Shown piece by piece: positions 33,110 through 41,747 of a stretch of 50,954 nt of DNA. How positions within the stretch are numbered: position 1 is the stretch's first letter; each line of letters starts with the position of its first letter. Below the pieces are notes generated by a model, which saw only the letters and a list, made by a program, of their open reading frames with translations, made no database searches and was not told where the DNA came from. Position numbers and translations under genes: made by a program. The DNA comes from Alphaproteobacteria bacterium bin98 (GTDB taxonomy: Bacteria > Pseudomonadota > Alphaproteobacteria > Bin98), in the NCBI GenBank assembly GCA_002238905.1, contig MPNG01000010.1:1-50954 (forward strand). The letters run 5' to 3'.

Positions 33110-34395
33110 ATGAAAACAATAAATAATATCATGCTCATATGTGTATTGCTTTAAATAATATCATGCTCATATGTGTATTGCTTTCGTGGCAGGCGCGCAG
33201 TGCAGAACAAGCAGAACAAAGAGAAGATATCGTGGGCGTATCTCTTCAGGATTTTCTCAAAATACACGTAGAATTCTCATCGCTTGTATATAGCGTAATG
33301 ATACAGATCTCTTCCTCTAGAAACGCCAAAGCGATGGAGTATGCGGACAATTTTCACCGGTCTTTTTTTACAAAATGGCATTCAGCAGAAAAAATAGCTG
33401 AAGAAGTGAGTCGCTTCGACCAGATACATTTGACTGTTCGTGAAAAAACGGTCGCTTCTCAAAAGTATAAATTTAATGCAGATTATGGTTTGGGCATAGA
33501 TTTGCAGCCACCCCTTCAAGCGTGGGCAGTCTTGCACAAACAGCAGCGCCAACATGTCAGTGATTTAAAAAACGTGATCGCTGCAAAATTGCCGTCAGAT
33601 CAGGATTATATTGCAAACCTTGAACACTATCTTTCACTTGTAGGCACTGTAGGAGAGTGTGTCCAAGAGCTATCGGATCATATGATTGAGTTACAGGAGC
33701 AAAAAGAAAGAGAGAAAAGGCGTCGTTGTCAGGAAACATCTGTGGAAGGATTGCAGCAAATGTCCAAAGCCTTGGAGGGTTTTGTGAAAACACATAAAGA
33801 CTTTAGATGTTTAGAGTTGAGAGTGTCTAGGTTTGTGGATGCTCTGCTTGTGCGCATAAAAAAAACAGAAAGTGCGTTGATGAATGATAAGGGAAAAAGT
33901 TTGCGAGTATTATTTAGAGAAAAATTGCATGCCTTAGACTCAGTAGCTTTAAAAATAAATAGATTCAATCAGTGGACTGTTGACCAAGAAAAGGGTGCGT
34001 CTCAAGAGTGTGGAAGCGTTGAAGGCCCTATTGATCAAGACGGTTTGTGCGATTATGTTCAATGCTTCAGGGAATATTTGTGTTTTAAAAACCAGCAGAA
34101 GCAAAATATGGCAGATTTCAGAATATTTCTGTGTTCGCGGTTAATTAGTTTTGATTGTTGGGAGGAGCAAACTGCACATCTTGACTTGTATGCTCGTTGT
34201 CTACGGGATCTCACAGTTTCTCTAACCATCCTCATGTATCAATTGAATAAATTAGGTCCAAGTTCGATTACAGAAATTGTGTATAAAGAGGGTGGTTTTT
34301 CTGATGAATTAGTAGTTGAATCAGAAGTGTTTCAGAGAGTTCTGGAGGAATCCGCAAAGATGTCAATTAGCCATGTTGCGGCAGGTGCGGGATGA
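33110..34395 (+). CDS. E-type secreted protein with a duplicated, frame-shifted signal-peptide start
   Basis: The promoter-proximal ATG (33110) opens a signal peptide but runs into TAA at 33152, because a 32-bp segment is duplicated in tandem. A second ATG (33139) inside copy 1 enters the correct frame (M-C-I-A-L-N-N-I-M-L-I-C-V-L-L-S-W-Q-A-R-S-A) and gives a 418-residue protein, still with a usable hydrophobic leader. The body has two E-type modules (D-F-L-K-I-H near 33; G-F-V-K-T-H near 215), each followed by Q-K/R-Q-N/H helices. The C-terminus lacks the CaaX box of its relative at 34638. Reversal of the duplication would restore normal initiation. Confidence 0.6.
33121..33184 (+). repeat. 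32-bp tandem duplication inside a signal-peptide sequence
   Basis: The copies at 33121-33152 and 33153-33184 are identical. The unit begins AAATAATATCATGCTCATAT. Because 32 is not a multiple of 3, the second copy is out of frame with the first ATG. Confidence 0.95.
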
Positions 34396-34637
34396 AGCAG
34401 CACTTCTGAAAGATGAGAAGTAAGCCAGGATCCCGGTGTTGATGTGCCAAAAAGTAATGGTGTACTTCCCTTTTTTATTGCAGTGTTTCACTGTGTAAGA
34501 GAGATGTGGTTATGGAGAACCACTGTACTGAAAAAAGTTTGCACTTTTCAAATTTATTGACGATAGCATTGTTTAGTATTTTGTTTTAAAATGTGTAAAA
34601 GTGTATCAGATACTGTTGAATTCAGTAAGGACGAATA

Positions 34638-36473
34638 ATGAAAAGTATAATCCTACTATGTGCGCTGATTGCATTACAGGCACACAGTGCAGAGCGTCTC
34701 GATGATTTTTTGCGCACACATGCCGATGAATCTTTTGATGATTTTTTGATCACACATGAAGCATTCAGAAATTGTGCGTCGATCGTGACTGACCGTTTAT
34801 GTTTTTTTGAAAACTACAAAGTGCGTGATTATATGAAAAATTTTCAAACGTCTTTTTTGGAAGCATTTTCTGAAGCAGAGCAAATGTTTCAAGAGATGAT
34901 GCTTGCCGTTACGCAAGATTGTCAGTGGCGCGAAAAAAACAAGGGCGCTTTTCAAGAGTGTAGCGATGTTGTGCCTTATAGAGAGCAAGACGATCTTGCA
35001 GATTTTTTGCGATGCTTTCAAAAGTATGTAGACTTTGCAAAAAAGCAGTATGCACACGTTACTCATTTCAAAGAATTGATGATTAAACATTTTCCGCCAA
35101 AGCCACCAGATTTTGAGACTATATGTCAGGATGCTCTTGAAAATATTGACGGGTATCTTGGCTGTATTGAGAAGATCGAAGGTCTTCTCACAAGTCTGCC
35201 GTGCAATCTGATTCGGGTGCAAAAAGAGCGTCAGAGTGTGGCCTTAGTGTTTAGAGATTTTATCAAAACGCAAAGAGACGGCGCAGTTTTTGAGTTGAGA
35301 GTTTCTCAGTGTATGGCTGTTTTTCATGAAGGCATCACAAAAAAAGAAAGTGTTGCATTTCGGGATGCGGCATTTTTGGAATTATGCATTAAACACAGCC
35401 TGCTTAAATCAAAACTATTAGCTAACAAAGTGGAGAAATGCGTTACGCAACAGTGGCCTTGTTGCGCAGAAGAAAGCGTCGCTTCTCAAGATTATGGAAT
35501 CGTTGCGAGGCATGTTTCGCAACATGTTTTGCAAGGTGATGATCTGTTCCAATGCTGTGCAGACTATAAGTATTGGCTAGAAAAGCAGAATCAACACACC
35601 AATGATTTAAAAAAATTGCTGCTTACCCTATTGTCGGTTGATTGGGCTTTGTGGCAGACTGAGAGCAGAAATATTGACGAGTATCGTGCCTGTGTTTATA
35701 TGCTAGGAAAGCATCTCAATCAGCTGTTGTACACGCTGATGCAGGTGCAAAAAGAGAATGGTGTGGGTAATCAGATTGCACGACAGGCATACAGTCAAAC
35801 AGGTCCCAAAGATATTCAAAAATTTCGAAGATCTCTAGCTTTGTTGTTGAAAGCGCATCATCACATATTCGCTTTGAGAGAGAATATGGCATCATATGCG
35901 ACTTTTATTTGGCGGCAAGGCAATTTTTGCGATGACGATTTTACTTTAAGGCTTGCGTTAAGGGGAGAGGTTTCTTTAAGAGTAGGCTGGGATAATGTTG
36001 ATGCGTATATAAATTTTAGAAACAAACTTCAGAAAGATATAAAAGATTGTGTCACTGTTTTCAGGAAATCGTATCACCAAGTATACAAACACGCTGCTTA
36101 TCTCCGAATGTATGCTCGACAATGGGATGTCTATAGCGAAAAGCCTGTGTGTGTTTTGCGTAGCGTGCAGAATGTTAAAGGCGCTTTGCAGCATTTGGTT
36201 GCAGGATTTACCCAGAGTGTGGCTTTGGAGCAAGAAGAGATGACAGCCATCACTAATTTAAAAGCATTGATGAGCGACGATGACAACTGTGGTATTTTTC
36301 CACAGGATAAGAAAAAGCTTGCTCTGATCGCTGGCGCTATTGGTTTGTATGAACAATTTTCCAACAATAGAAAAAAGGATACGGCAATTTTTTTTGGTAA
36401 GTTTTCAACACATTTGCAATCAGAGCAGTTTTTTGAACGAGCCAATCAAATCTGGTACTGTACTATACTGTAA
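34638..36473 (+). CDS. Three-module E-type secreted protein with CaaX box CTIL (611 aa)
   Basis: The signal peptide (M-K-S-I-I-L-L-C-A-L-I-A-L-Q-A-H-S) is followed by a local repeat of D-D-F-L-x-T-H (residues 26-31 and 36-41), then three helical modules starting near 36, 205 and 395. Each ends with a K-x-Q-x-x-H/A-x-x-x-x-L-K type helix (K-Q-Y-A-H-V-T-H-F-K; K-Q-N-Q-H-T-N-D-L-K; E-Q-E-E-M-T-A-I-T-N-L-K). The C-terminus is I-W-Y-C-T-I-L, a CaaX box with Leu. It is followed 3 nt later by a strong terminator. GTAAGGACG upstream may be the ribosome site. Likely an exported, host-prenylated protein, by inference. Confidence 0.77.
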   Translation: MKSIILLCALIALQAHSAERLDDFLRTHADESFDDFLITHEAFRNCASIVTDRLCFFENYKVRDYMKNFQTSFLEAFSEAEQMFQEMMLAVTQDCQWREKNKGAFQECSDVVPYREQDDLADFLRCFQKYVDFAKKQYAHVTHFKELMIKHFPPKPPDFETICQDALENIDGYLGCIEKIEGLLTSLPCNLIRVQKERQSVALVFRDFIKTQRDGAVFELRVSQCMAVFHEGITKKESVAFRDAAFLELCIKHSLLKSKLLANKVEKCVTQQWPCCAEESVASQDYGIVARHVSQHVLQGDDLFQCCADYKYWLEKQNQHTNDLKKLLLTLLSVDWALWQTESRNIDEYRACVYMLGKHLNQLLYTLMQVQKENGVGNQIARQAYSQTGPKDIQKFRRSLALLLKAHHHIFALRENMASYATFIWRQGNFCDDDFTLRLALRGEVSLRVGWDNVDAYINFRNKLQKDIKDCVTVFRKSYHQVYKHAAYLRMYARQWDVYSEKPVCVLRSVQNVKGALQHLVAGFTQSVALEQEEMTAITNLKALMSDDDNCGIFPQDKKKLALIAGAIGLYEQFSNNRKKDTAIFFGKFSTHLQSEQFFERANQIWYCTIL

Positions 36474-36476
36474 TGC

Positions 36477-36503
36477 AAAAAGGGGGGTATGGCCTCCCTT
36501 TTT
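36477..36503 (+). terminator. Rho-independent terminator
   Basis: AAAAAGGG / CCCTTTTT with additional GG/CC pairing inside, beginning right after the stop codon of the 34638 gene. Confidence 0.75.
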
Positions 36504-36616
36504 ATTTAAAACAATGAAGTAAACATAATAAAATATTATACATTTGCGATTTTTTTTGTGTTGAAAACACAAGGGGGGGAACAGATGTAGATAGAGAGAA
36601 AAGTGTGTTAAAAAGA

Positions 36617-36636
36617 AATGATTATGGATAATCATT
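36617..36636 (+). promoter_or_regulatory. Operator-like palindrome, Fur-box-like
   Basis: AATGATTAT-GG-ATAATCATT is a perfect 9-bp inverted repeat, 24 nt before the ATG at 36661. Its right side, GATAATCATTATT, matches 12 of the last 13 positions of the E. coli Fur consensus. Confidence 0.5.
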
Positions 36637-36660
36637 ATTTTTTCATAACAAGAATGGAGG

Positions 36661-37518
36661 ATGCAAATAATGAAAAGTATAATTATCATATGTGCGCTGA
36701 TGGCACCACAGGTGCATAGCGCTGATCCTACAATAGATAATGAAGATTACCGCCCAGCCAATGATACATTTCTTAGGGAGGATCCTACAATAGATGATGA
36801 AGATTACAGCCCAGCCAATGATACATTTCTTAGGGAGGACCCTACAATAGATAATGAATATTACAGCCCAGCCAATGATACATTTCTTGCATTTCTTAGG
36901 GAGGACCCTACAATAGATAATGAATATTACAGCCCAGCCAATGCCACATTTCTTGCATTTCTTGATTTGGTGATGCGAACGAATGCTAAGATATGTGTTT
37001 TAGAGAATGCATTGATTCAATTTATTAATTATTTTATTGCTCAAAACCCATATACACGGCCTGCTTCACTTTATGCAAAAAAATTGAAGACCGCTATCTG
37101 TAAATTGAGTGCTGCTGGCAAAGAGCTTGATATATTCTTTGACGACATTGGTAAAAAATGGCCTGAAATTTATAAAACAGAGAGTATCTCTAGGCTGCGT
37201 CGACACATTGATTTTCCAGGTGTGCTCGATCAATTAAACAAGTTTGAGACAAAATTCATGAATTGGTATGAGGGTTTGCTTGCAAAACCGTATCAACACT
37301 TAGTTGATTTACAAAAATGCATTTCTCAAGAGAGGAGTCGTACTCCATATGAGGAAGGGTTCAACACTTCTATCACCATACTTGTGCATAGCTATATGTT
37401 AGAGGCATTTCATAGAAGAGAGTTGAGCGGAAAATGCCTCTGGAGATTTCGAAACGCTTTGAGCGAAGATGAATCTGTGATTGAGCTAGGAAGAAAAATA
37501 TTTTGTGCCATACTGTAG
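36661..37518 (+). CDS. Secreted protein with acidic N-terminal repeats and CaaX box CAIL (285 aa)
   Basis: Signal peptide (residues 1-20; V-H-S before cleavage). The mature N-terminus is four tandem acidic repeats (D-P-T-I-D-N-E-D-Y-x-P-A-N-D-T-F-L), of 19, 19, 22 and 20 residues. The rest is a single helical module (A-K-I-C-V-L-E-N-A-L near 105). The C-terminus is K-I-F-C-A-I-L, the same last four residues as I recall for the geranylgeranylated G-protein gamma-2 subunit. The repeats could be a length-variable spacer or binding region on the mature exported protein. The ribosome site AATGGAGG overlaps the start region. Confidence 0.78.
   Translation: MQIMKSIIIICALMAPQVHSADPTIDNEDYRPANDTFLREDPTIDDEDYSPANDTFLREDPTIDNEYYSPANDTFLAFLREDPTIDNEYYSPANATFLAFLDLVMRTNAKICVLENALIQFINYFIAQNPYTRPASLYAKKLKTAICKLSAAGKELDIFFDDIGKKWPEIYKTESISRLRRHIDFPGVLDQLNKFETKFMNWYEGLLAKPYQHLVDLQKCISQERSRTPYEEGFNTSITILVHSYMLEAFHRRELSGKCLWRFRNALSEDESVIELGRKIFCAIL
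36724..36963 (+). repeat. Four in-frame tandem repeats (57/57/66/60 bp)
   Basis: Units start at 36724, 36781, 36838 and 36904. The last two have an extra L-A-F segment. Near identity at DNA level indicates recent expansion. Confidence 0.9.
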
Positions 37519-37640
37519 CGCCCAAAGAGGAGGTAGCCCAATCCCCTCAACACATTGATGAAATGTAAGGACTATAAAGAGCAAAGTGTGATAACATGTA
37601 GCGATAATTATGTGCTTTGTGTACTAATGAAGGATAGAAG

Positions 37641-38468
37641 ATGAAAATAATGAAAAGTATCATCATCGCATGTGCGATGCTTGTTTGCCAGGCGCACAGT
37701 GCTGAACAATTAGAAAAGAGTCAGACTATTGTTAGATATGTGGATAATCTTCAGAGCATTTATCTAGAAGGCTGTGATGCTGATCATGCATTGAGAAAAT
37801 CCCTAAATGTGTTGGTTGAACTTGCGGCAAGGTGTAAGCGATATTCTGATCTTTCTACAAGATTCGGACAAAATAAGCGTGCGAAGGTAGAGGAGTATAT
37901 GGGTTTTGCGCGCCAGTTATCCACATACACAACTAGTTTTTTAGAAGAGTACAAAGGCTTTACTGACTCAGGAGAAATGATATTTTCAGGTTTATGCGTC
38001 CATCATAAGGGCCAAGAAGGTTGGGGCAATTTTCCGAATCCTACCAGACCTAGGAAGACTGCTGGTGGGGCCACTTATTTATGTCAGAAGGCCCAAGATC
38101 TCTACAGTGCTTTCCGTAGGTGGGCTTTCCCTACCTTGGATTGTAAGGGAGCGCTGGACGCTGTGCTGCGCGCATTATCAGACGTGCATAATATTAACTG
38201 CAGACAGAGCACTACTCTCTCTGCTTTGGAAGAAGAGGTCGATGGAATTGATGAAAGTACGAATTGCTTGCTAAAGACCTACAAAAGTATGATGATTGCC
38301 AGTATTAAAAAGTACGACAAATATCTAATGGATGTAGACTGTAGGTTGGGGGAAGTAGAGAGTAAATTTACGTTAGATTCTACCAAGTTCCGCAATACTT
38401 TTTCTGTGGTAGAATGCGCTCTACAGGATTTAATTCAGGTAGAGACAATGCTTAATGAGATGCGTTAG
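37641..38468 (+). CDS. B-type secreted protein (275 aa)
   Basis: Signal peptide M-K-I-M-K-S-I-I-I-A-C-A-M-L-V..., H-S-A. The mature part has L-E-G-C-D-A-D-H-A-L-R-K-S-L (about 47-60) and W-G-N-F-P-N-P-T near 128, followed by a T-Y-L-C-Q segment in place of C-T-Y-L-Y-R. A paired L-D-C-K-G-A-L helix follows. Its ending V-E-T-M-L-N-E-M-R corresponds to the family's A-E-K-M-L. GAAGGATAGAAG before ATG is a plausible ribosome site. GTGTACTAAT at 37619-37628 resembles the shared -10 element, but the flanking palindrome is not clear here. Confidence 0.73.
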   Translation: MKIMKSIIIACAMLVCQAHSAEQLEKSQTIVRYVDNLQSIYLEGCDADHALRKSLNVLVELAARCKRYSDLSTRFGQNKRAKVEEYMGFARQLSTYTTSFLEEYKGFTDSGEMIFSGLCVHHKGQEGWGNFPNPTRPRKTAGGATYLCQKAQDLYSAFRRWAFPTLDCKGALDAVLRALSDVHNINCRQSTTLSALEEEVDGIDESTNCLLKTYKSMMIASIKKYDKYLMDVDCRLGEVESKFTLDSTKFRNTFSVVECALQDLIQVETMLNEMR

Positions 38469-38686
38469 CGCGCAGCATTTGCGCACTACTTTGTCGTGAA
38501 AAAAACAGAGACTTTCCTTTTTATTGAAAATAATGAAGTGAAGATAACACACACTTATGATTACTAATCTCAATGTGCATGAAATGTAGTGATTATGTGA
38601 TAAAAAAGGGTTCATTTTTGATTATTTTTTTTAATGTGCCAGTATATACAGATGATAATGACTGTTGAATGCAAGCAGGGCGCACG

Positions 38687-38880
38687 ATGAAAATCATCAT
38701 GATAATATATGCGATGACTGTGTGTTAAACACAAGGATTAGAAGTGTTGCAATTAGACGACAAAGATGAGCAAGTACTGGAAAAAAGGTCTGGTCCCCGC
38801 TTTTGTGGTTGGGCTGAGGGATCTTATGCTCAGTGCAATGATTCTGTAAAGAGCAAAAGATTGATATCCTCTAGAAATTG
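38687..38880 (+). pseudogene. Truncated signal-peptide gene relic
   Basis: ATG and a leader (M-K-I-I-M-I-I-Y-A-M-T-V-C) end at TAA inside the signal peptide. Downstream bases (E-V-L-Q-L-D-D-K-D-E in another frame) match the mature start of the 46366 pseudogene (E-V-L-R-L-D-D-K-D). Both are remnants of one lost type. Confidence 0.55.
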
Positions 38881-38919
38881 ATTATGGATCATTCTGCTTT
38901 GTGATAATTAAGGAGAACA

Positions 38920-39762
38920 ATGAAAGTAATAAAAAAAATAATGATGATATGCTCCCTGATGGTGCTACAGGTGTACAGTGCAGAGGGTGAGCAAGACTTA
39001 AAACTAGTAACGAGTCAGAGGATTGCCAAAGCGTTGATGCGTCTTCGTGCAGACTCTCAAACACACTGTGATTGTGTGGATAAATTAGCGCAACCCGTAC
39101 ATTTTTTGACTAAAGCCGATGATGATATTCTGTGGTTTGTTGATAATTTTAATCTTGATGTAATGTTCGCAGAGAAGGACTGTGATCGGTTAAGGCCATA
39201 TATAAATTTTATGCACGATATGCGCGCAAAATTAGAACATTTTTATAGCTCTTTCCAAGAATGCAGTGCAGCAGAAAAACTAGCCTTTTCACCGTTCGAC
39301 TACTATAGCAAAGAAGGTTGGGGTGATTGTACTAACCCCACCATACCTCCGAAAACTACTAATTTCTGCACTTATTTATACAGTCTTTTTAAGACTCCTG
39401 TTGGTAATTATGAGAGTGTGAGCGTCGCTATAAACGATATTGTGAGAACCTTAAAAAATCTGCAGTCTATTCTCCGCATAAAGAAAAACCATTGCTCTTC
39501 TTTGAACAGAGCGACAGCTGGAATTGGTGAGGGCGCGAATAGCTTTGTACAGACCTATGAAAAGATGATTTCTGGATACACTCCCATTTATAAGAAGGCC
39601 ATCGCTCCTATAGTCGGTCTGTTGGTGGGCACATTGTGGCAATTGAAAGAAGTAGCGGAAAAGGCAAGTCGTTTTTCTGCTGAAGAAAAGATGTTGCAGC
39701 AGGCAATCCAGATTCAGAGTGAGAGATTTATGCAAGAGGGTTTGAATCCGTACCCTTTTTGA
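38920..39762 (+). CDS. B-type secreted protein (280 aa)
   Basis: Signal peptide (M-K-V-I-K-K-I-M-M-I-C-S-L-M-V..., Y-S-A). Close to the 44371 and 45375 proteins: H-F-L-T-K-A-D-D-D-I near 64, F-M-H-D-M, A-E-K-L-A-F-S-P-F-D-Y, then W-G-D-C-T-N-P-T near 134 and F-C-T-Y-L-Y-S-L-F-K-T-P. C-terminus F-S-A-E-E-K-M-L. Compared with its relatives, Phe in the type motif is replaced by Cys-Thr. TAAGGAGAACA before ATG is the best ribosome site of the array. Function is unknown. Confidence 0.75.
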   Translation: MKVIKKIMMICSLMVLQVYSAEGEQDLKLVTSQRIAKALMRLRADSQTHCDCVDKLAQPVHFLTKADDDILWFVDNFNLDVMFAEKDCDRLRPYINFMHDMRAKLEHFYSSFQECSAAEKLAFSPFDYYSKEGWGDCTNPTIPPKTTNFCTYLYSLFKTPVGNYESVSVAINDIVRTLKNLQSILRIKKNHCSSLNRATAGIGEGANSFVQTYEKMISGYTPIYKKAIAPIVGLLVGTLWQLKEVAEKASRFSAEEKMLQQAIQIQSERFMQEGLNPYPF

Positions 39763-39900
39763 ATAACGTACAGCTTCAGTTGAAAGAGATTGGCCGCGGG
39801 TGAAATTTTCTGATGCAGAAAAAATGCTGAAGAAGGTAAGCCAGATTCAGAATGAAAGAATTATGAATGAGAGCGTGAAGCTGTATCTTTTTCACTTTGT
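39763..39900 (+). pseudogene. Duplicated C-terminal relic
   Basis: Just after the intact gene, F-S-D-A-E-K-M-L-K-K-V-S-Q-I-Q-N-E-R is encoded again. It is a left-over of an adjacent copy. The hairpin TTCACT-TTGT-AGTGAA (39891-39906) closes it. Confidence 0.5.
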
Positions 39901-39925
39901 AGTGAAAAAAAGAGGGGCAAGATTT

Positions 39926-40057
39926 CCCTTTTTTATTGAAAAAATGAAAAAAACATAAGAAAAACGTTCTACACTTATGTTTTTTTGAGCAAGAGATTCT
40001 CGCAATGAAAACACTTCTTTATAATATCTGTGGGAGTTAAATTTTCAGAAAAGTGAA
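39926..40057 (+). repeat. Duplicated upstream region, copy 2
   Basis: Nearly identical to 31240-31376, including the AAACATAAG / CTTATGTTT hairpin (39951-39987). Confidence 0.8.
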
Positions 40058-40150
40058 ATGAGAAAAATAATAAAAACGCTCATGATAATATGTGTGCTGT
40101 TTGTGTTCCAGGCGCAAAGCGTAGTTGGTTTGTCCCCGAATTTGTTGTGA
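40058..40150 (+). pseudogene. Signal-peptide-only relic
   Basis: M-R-K-I-I-K-T-L-M-I-I-C-V-L-F-V-F-Q-A-Q-S is identical in style to the 31377 gene, but the frame stops after 30 codons at 40150. The body has been deleted. From 40151 to 40559 I find only worn intergenic sequence; the 75-codon frame at 40288 has no support. Confidence 0.6.
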
Positions 40151-40515
40151 TACCTCCCCGTAGCTACCATGCGATTCTGATTGTGCGGTAATGTTTGAAA
40201 ATAGTGACATTATAGAAAAATTCTGGAGAGAGTGCGATTGATCCAGTCAGTAAATATTACTACCGTAGTGCCAAAAAAGGCGCGCTGATGCGGGTGTCAG
40301 CAATCTTATTGAGCAATTTATCGCGATGGGTCGTCGGTTTAAACATCAATAAGCACATCGCCATGACTCAACTCATCCTAATAGGCAGTACACCGGTTTT
40401 TCTGCATGAAAATGACTGGGAATACAATACAAAAATCCTGACGCTCATATGCTTTTTGTGTTACATATGCAACGATTATCGATCAAGAGGAAGGAGCTAT
40501 GCTAATATTTTTTGA

Positions 40516-40531
40516 TGATTATGAACAATCA
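40516..40531 (+). promoter_or_regulatory. Operator-like palindrome before the gene at 40560
   Basis: TGATTAT-GA-ACAATCA (6 of 7 pairs), 7 nt after TATGCTAATAT (40498-40508). Confidence 0.45.
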
Positions 40532-40559
40532 TTGATTAAAATATAATTAAGGATGAACG

Positions 40560-41357
40560 ATGCCAATAATGAAAACTATCATGATCATATGTGCGCTGCT
40601 TGTGTGCCAGGCGCACAGTGCAGATTGCGATGAACAATCAGCAAAATTAGAAAAGATTAAAAAAAGTAGAAGGATTAGCGTGCGGCTGAGGCATGTTCAG
40701 GATAATTATCAAGAATGTTGTGGTTTTGGTGATGAATTGAAGCTATACATGCAAGCGTTGATTCAGTGCGAGGATAATTTTGATGTTTTTTGTGAACAAA
40801 CCTCAAGAAAGTGTGTGCAAGAGGTGCAAAACTATACACAATGGATGCGCGATATGATCAAGCACACACAAGAGTTTTTAACCTCTTACAATGAATGGAT
40901 TGCAGCAGAAGAAATGATTGTTGAAAATCTCTGCTACCATAGCAAAGAAGATTGGGGTGCTTTTCCTAATCCCACTAAGGCTATGGCTCTTAATTGCTGC
41001 ACTTATTTACACAGGAATTTTTTATGCAGGAGTGTTAAGAGACTCTTTTTGGGTTGTCAGACTGTGCAATGCGTTTTTGACGGTGTGATAACAAGATTAA
41101 AAGAATTGAGTAATTTGCAAAAAGATCAACAATCTCACCTAAGTCTCTTGGAAAAAGCGGTGGTTGCAATTGGTGAAGATGAGAATATCGTTACTCAGAC
41201 CTATAAAAAACTGACTATTGCACACATTAACCATTATAGGATTCTCGATGAAAAAAAAGTTCTGTTGCAGGAAACAGTGATTCGATTTTTAGACTTGAGA
41301 AAAAGGGTAAACTTGGCTTCTGTAGAAAAAGTGCTGTATGGAGCAAGGCATGTGTAA
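40560..41357 (+). CDS. B-type secreted protein (265 aa)
   Basis: Signal peptide M-P-I-M-K-T-I-M-I-I-C-A-L-L-V..., H-S-A. Body: Q-E-C-C-G-F-G-D-E-L-K-L-Y, W-G-A-F-P-N-P-T near 131, C-C-T-Y-L-H-R-N-F-L-C-R-S-V-K. The next B-type gene (41748) carries an almost identical roughly 60-bp block at this last segment, although the flanking sequence differs. The C-terminus ends A-S-V-E-K-V-L-Y-G-A-R. AAGGATGA lies 4 nt before the ATG. Function is unknown. Confidence 0.75.
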   Translation: MPIMKTIMIICALLVCQAHSADCDEQSAKLEKIKKSRRISVRLRHVQDNYQECCGFGDELKLYMQALIQCEDNFDVFCEQTSRKCVQEVQNYTQWMRDMIKHTQEFLTSYNEWIAAEEMIVENLCYHSKEDWGAFPNPTKAMALNCCTYLHRNFLCRSVKRLFLGCQTVQCVFDGVITRLKELSNLQKDQQSHLSLLEKAVVAIGEDENIVTQTYKKLTIAHINHYRILDEKKVLLQETVIRFLDLRKRVNLASVEKVLYGARHV

Positions 41358-41515
41358 GGTATGAATGAGATCTCTTAGCGCGCAGCATTTGTGCCACTCA
41401 ATCAATGATGACAGTCGATAAAAATATTGATTGTTGTGGATATTTTAACTAGAAATCCTTTTGCTATGCGCTGTATAGGAGGAATGAATAGCTCTCTATT
41501 CGTTGGAATATATTT

Positions 41516-41705
41516 TGAGAAAGGAAATGTGAAAAAAGATATTTTTGAATCTAAATTGAACATGCAATATACCTGTTTTTTCCATTTTTTCTGCATAAAA
41601 AATCTTATAAATTAATTGGCTGGAATAAAAGTACATATGGTTTTTGTGTTACATATGATGCGATTATGGCTGCAGAAAATGGCAGGATGTGCTAATATTT
41701 ATTGA
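41516..41705 (+). repeat. Intergenic repeat, copy 1 (promoter region of 41748)
   Basis: About 190 bp closely match 44135-44327. They share AAGGAAATGTGAAAAAAGAT, ATATACCTGTTTTT, AAAATCTTAT, AATTAATTG, GCGATTATGGCT and GATGTGCTAATATTT. It probably includes the promoter. Confidence 0.8.
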
Positions 41706-41721
41706 TGATTATGCATAGTCA
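41706..41721 (+). promoter_or_regulatory. Operator-like palindrome before the gene at 41748
   Basis: TGATTAT-GC-ATAGTCA (6 of 7 pairs), 7 nt after the TGCTAATAT box (hexamer 41693-41698). Confidence 0.45.
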
Positions 41722-41747
41722 TTGATTAAAATATTACGGGATGAACG

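Noticed and set aside
36724-36963. Possible CRISPR-like array
   Set aside because: The units are contiguous, in frame and without spacers; it is a coding tandem repeat.
40288-40515. 75-codon open frame
   Set aside because: It overlaps the worn promoter module of the 40560 gene and ends within its -10 region; no protein-like features.
41427-41615. 62-codon open frame
   Set aside because: It lies in the duplicated intergenic module; the second copy (44135-44327) does not keep the frame.
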